Positions 39,046 through 39,810 of a stretch of 39,810 nt of DNA are shown in pieces (positions within the stretch are counted from its first letter, which is position 1; the number at the start of each line of letters is the position of its first letter). The translations under genes and the position numbers were made by a program. The notes beneath the pieces were generated by a model. It saw nothing but the letters and a program-made list of their open reading frames with translations, had not been told where the DNA came from and made no database searches. Source of the stretch: Clostridiales bacterium (GTDB lineage Bacteria; Bacillota; Clostridia; Peptostreptococcales; Anaerovoracaceae); contig WRJK01000016.1 in the NCBI GenBank assembly GCA_009782285.1, positions 1 to 39,810 of the forward strand, given 5' to 3'.

Positions 39046-39810
39046 ATGAAACGGAAGATCAGCAGGTATCTTATGGAATGGAAAAACAGCCCTTACCGAA
39101 AACCCTTGATTTTGCAAGGTGCCCGGCAAACAGGAAAGACATATTCAATACTCGCTTTCGGGCGTATGCAATACGAAAACGTCGCTTACTTCAATTTTGA
39201 ACTCAACCCAAACCTTGCGAAGACGTTTGATGGTAGCATTGAGCCTTCGACCCTCGTTCCGATCCTTTCCAGCGTCAGCCGGCAAACCATTGTGAAAGAA
39301 AAAACTTTGATCGTGTTTGACGAGGTGCAGCTTTGCGAGCGGGCGTTGACTTCGCTAAAGTACTTCTGCGAACTTGCCCCGGAGTACCATGTCATAGCTG
39401 CGGGCAGCCTGCTTGGCGTAGCGATGGGACGCAAGACTTTCTCTTTCCCGGCCGGCAAGGTGGACATCATGACTTTGCGCCCACTGGATTTGGAGGAGTT
39501 TCTGCTGGCATTTGGCGAACAGGATCTCGTATTGAGAATCCGCGACTGCTTTGAAACGGATGCACCCATGCCTGCGGCACTGCATGACGCGTTGCTGTCG
39601 TATTACCGCCAGTACCTTGCTGTTGGTGGGATGCCTGAATGCGTGGAAAAGTACGTTGCCACAAGAGATTTCATCCTAGTGCGACATATTCAATCGCTTA
39701 TTCTTGAGAGCTACCTAAACGACATGGGCAAGTACAACAAAGAAAACGAGATCAAGAAGACGCGGCTGGTCTACGACAACATCACCGTTCAGCTTTCCAA
39801 GAAAAACACC
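39046..39810 (+). CDS. AAA ATPase with DUF4143-type architecture, 3' end outside window
   Basis: 255 residues visible and open at the window edge. MKRKISRYLMEWKNSPYRKP, Walker A LQGARQTGKTYS, Walker B TLIVFDEVQLCERAL, a sensor-like VIAAGSLLGVA, and PAGKVDIMTLRPLDLEEFLLAFGE, then YLAVGGMPECVEKY: this is the standard layout of the widespread AAA_14/DUF4143 ATPases. Their function is not well established; many are multicopy accessory genes. GGAGG 8 nt upstream of ATG. It is the only plus-strand gene in the window. Confidence 0.9.
   Translation, partial: MKRKISRYLMEWKNSPYRKPLILQGARQTGKTYSILAFGRMQYENVAYFNFELNPNLAKTFDGSIEPSTLVPILSSVSRQTIVKEKTLIVFDEVQLCERALTSLKYFCELAPEYHVIAAGSLLGVAMGRKTFSFPAGKVDIMTLRPLDLEEFLLAFGEQDLVLRIRDCFETDAPMPAALHDALLSYYRQYLAVGGMPECVEKYVATRDFILVRHIQSLILESYLNDMGKYNKENEIKKTRLVYDNITVQLSKKNT

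Overview
The window looks like chromosome from an anaerobic Gram-positive bacterium of the Clostridia type. The reasons are strong GGAGG ribosome binding sites, sigma-A-like promoters, a tilS–ftsH–coaX–dusB housekeeping neighbourhood, a biotin/Na+ decarboxylase gene set, and very large secreted dockerin proteins. I cannot name the family or species from sequence alone. Nearly everything is on the minus strand; only the partial gene at the right edge is on the plus strand.

Left edge (1-835): the N-terminal part of an AAA-ATPase-like protein that runs off the window, its promoter, and a hairpin plus a REP-like palindrome behind the next gene.

Central accessory island (836-27541): four secreted proteins make up two thirds of the window. 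In transcription order they are (i) a 3796-residue protein with BspA-like leucine-rich repeats, an FN3/Ig-like array, a PKD domain, a class-3-lipase-like domain and a C-terminal dockerin; (ii) an 862-residue protein with nine dockerin-like modules and one cohesin-like domain; (iii) 22 bp behind it, a 267-residue cohesin–dockerin protein; (iv) a 3789-residue protein with two CotH kinase-like domains, four lamin-tail domains, five copies of a ~300-residue repeat of unknown type and a C-terminal dockerin. This is a cohesin–dockerin (cellulosome-like) surface system, but no glycoside hydrolase, SLH domain or sortase signal is visible. The nine-dockerin protein behaves architecturally like an inverted scaffoldin: many plugs on one chain rather than many sockets. 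Its dockerins have an invariant 48-residue spacing between the two calcium loops, against 33 in the two giant proteins, so two dockerin classes coexist. The two giant genes share a nearly identical 3' cassette (dockerin, stop codon inside a REP-like palindrome, hairpin) and nearly identical promoters, which suggests cassette duplication and co-regulation.

Metabolic operon (27628-32962): a promoter, then mmdA-type carboxyltransferase, an OadG-type small membrane subunit, biotin carrier protein, coaX, dusB and a CntK-like amino-acid racemase, then a hairpin. The membrane beta subunit of the Na+-pumping decarboxylase is not in the window.

Housekeeping block (32982-38213): tilS, ftsH and a secreted glycerophosphodiester phosphodiesterase. 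Right edge (38241-39810): a Phd/RelE-type toxin–antitoxin pair upstream of tilS, and a divergent partial DUF4143-type ATPase; each side has a near-consensus promoter.
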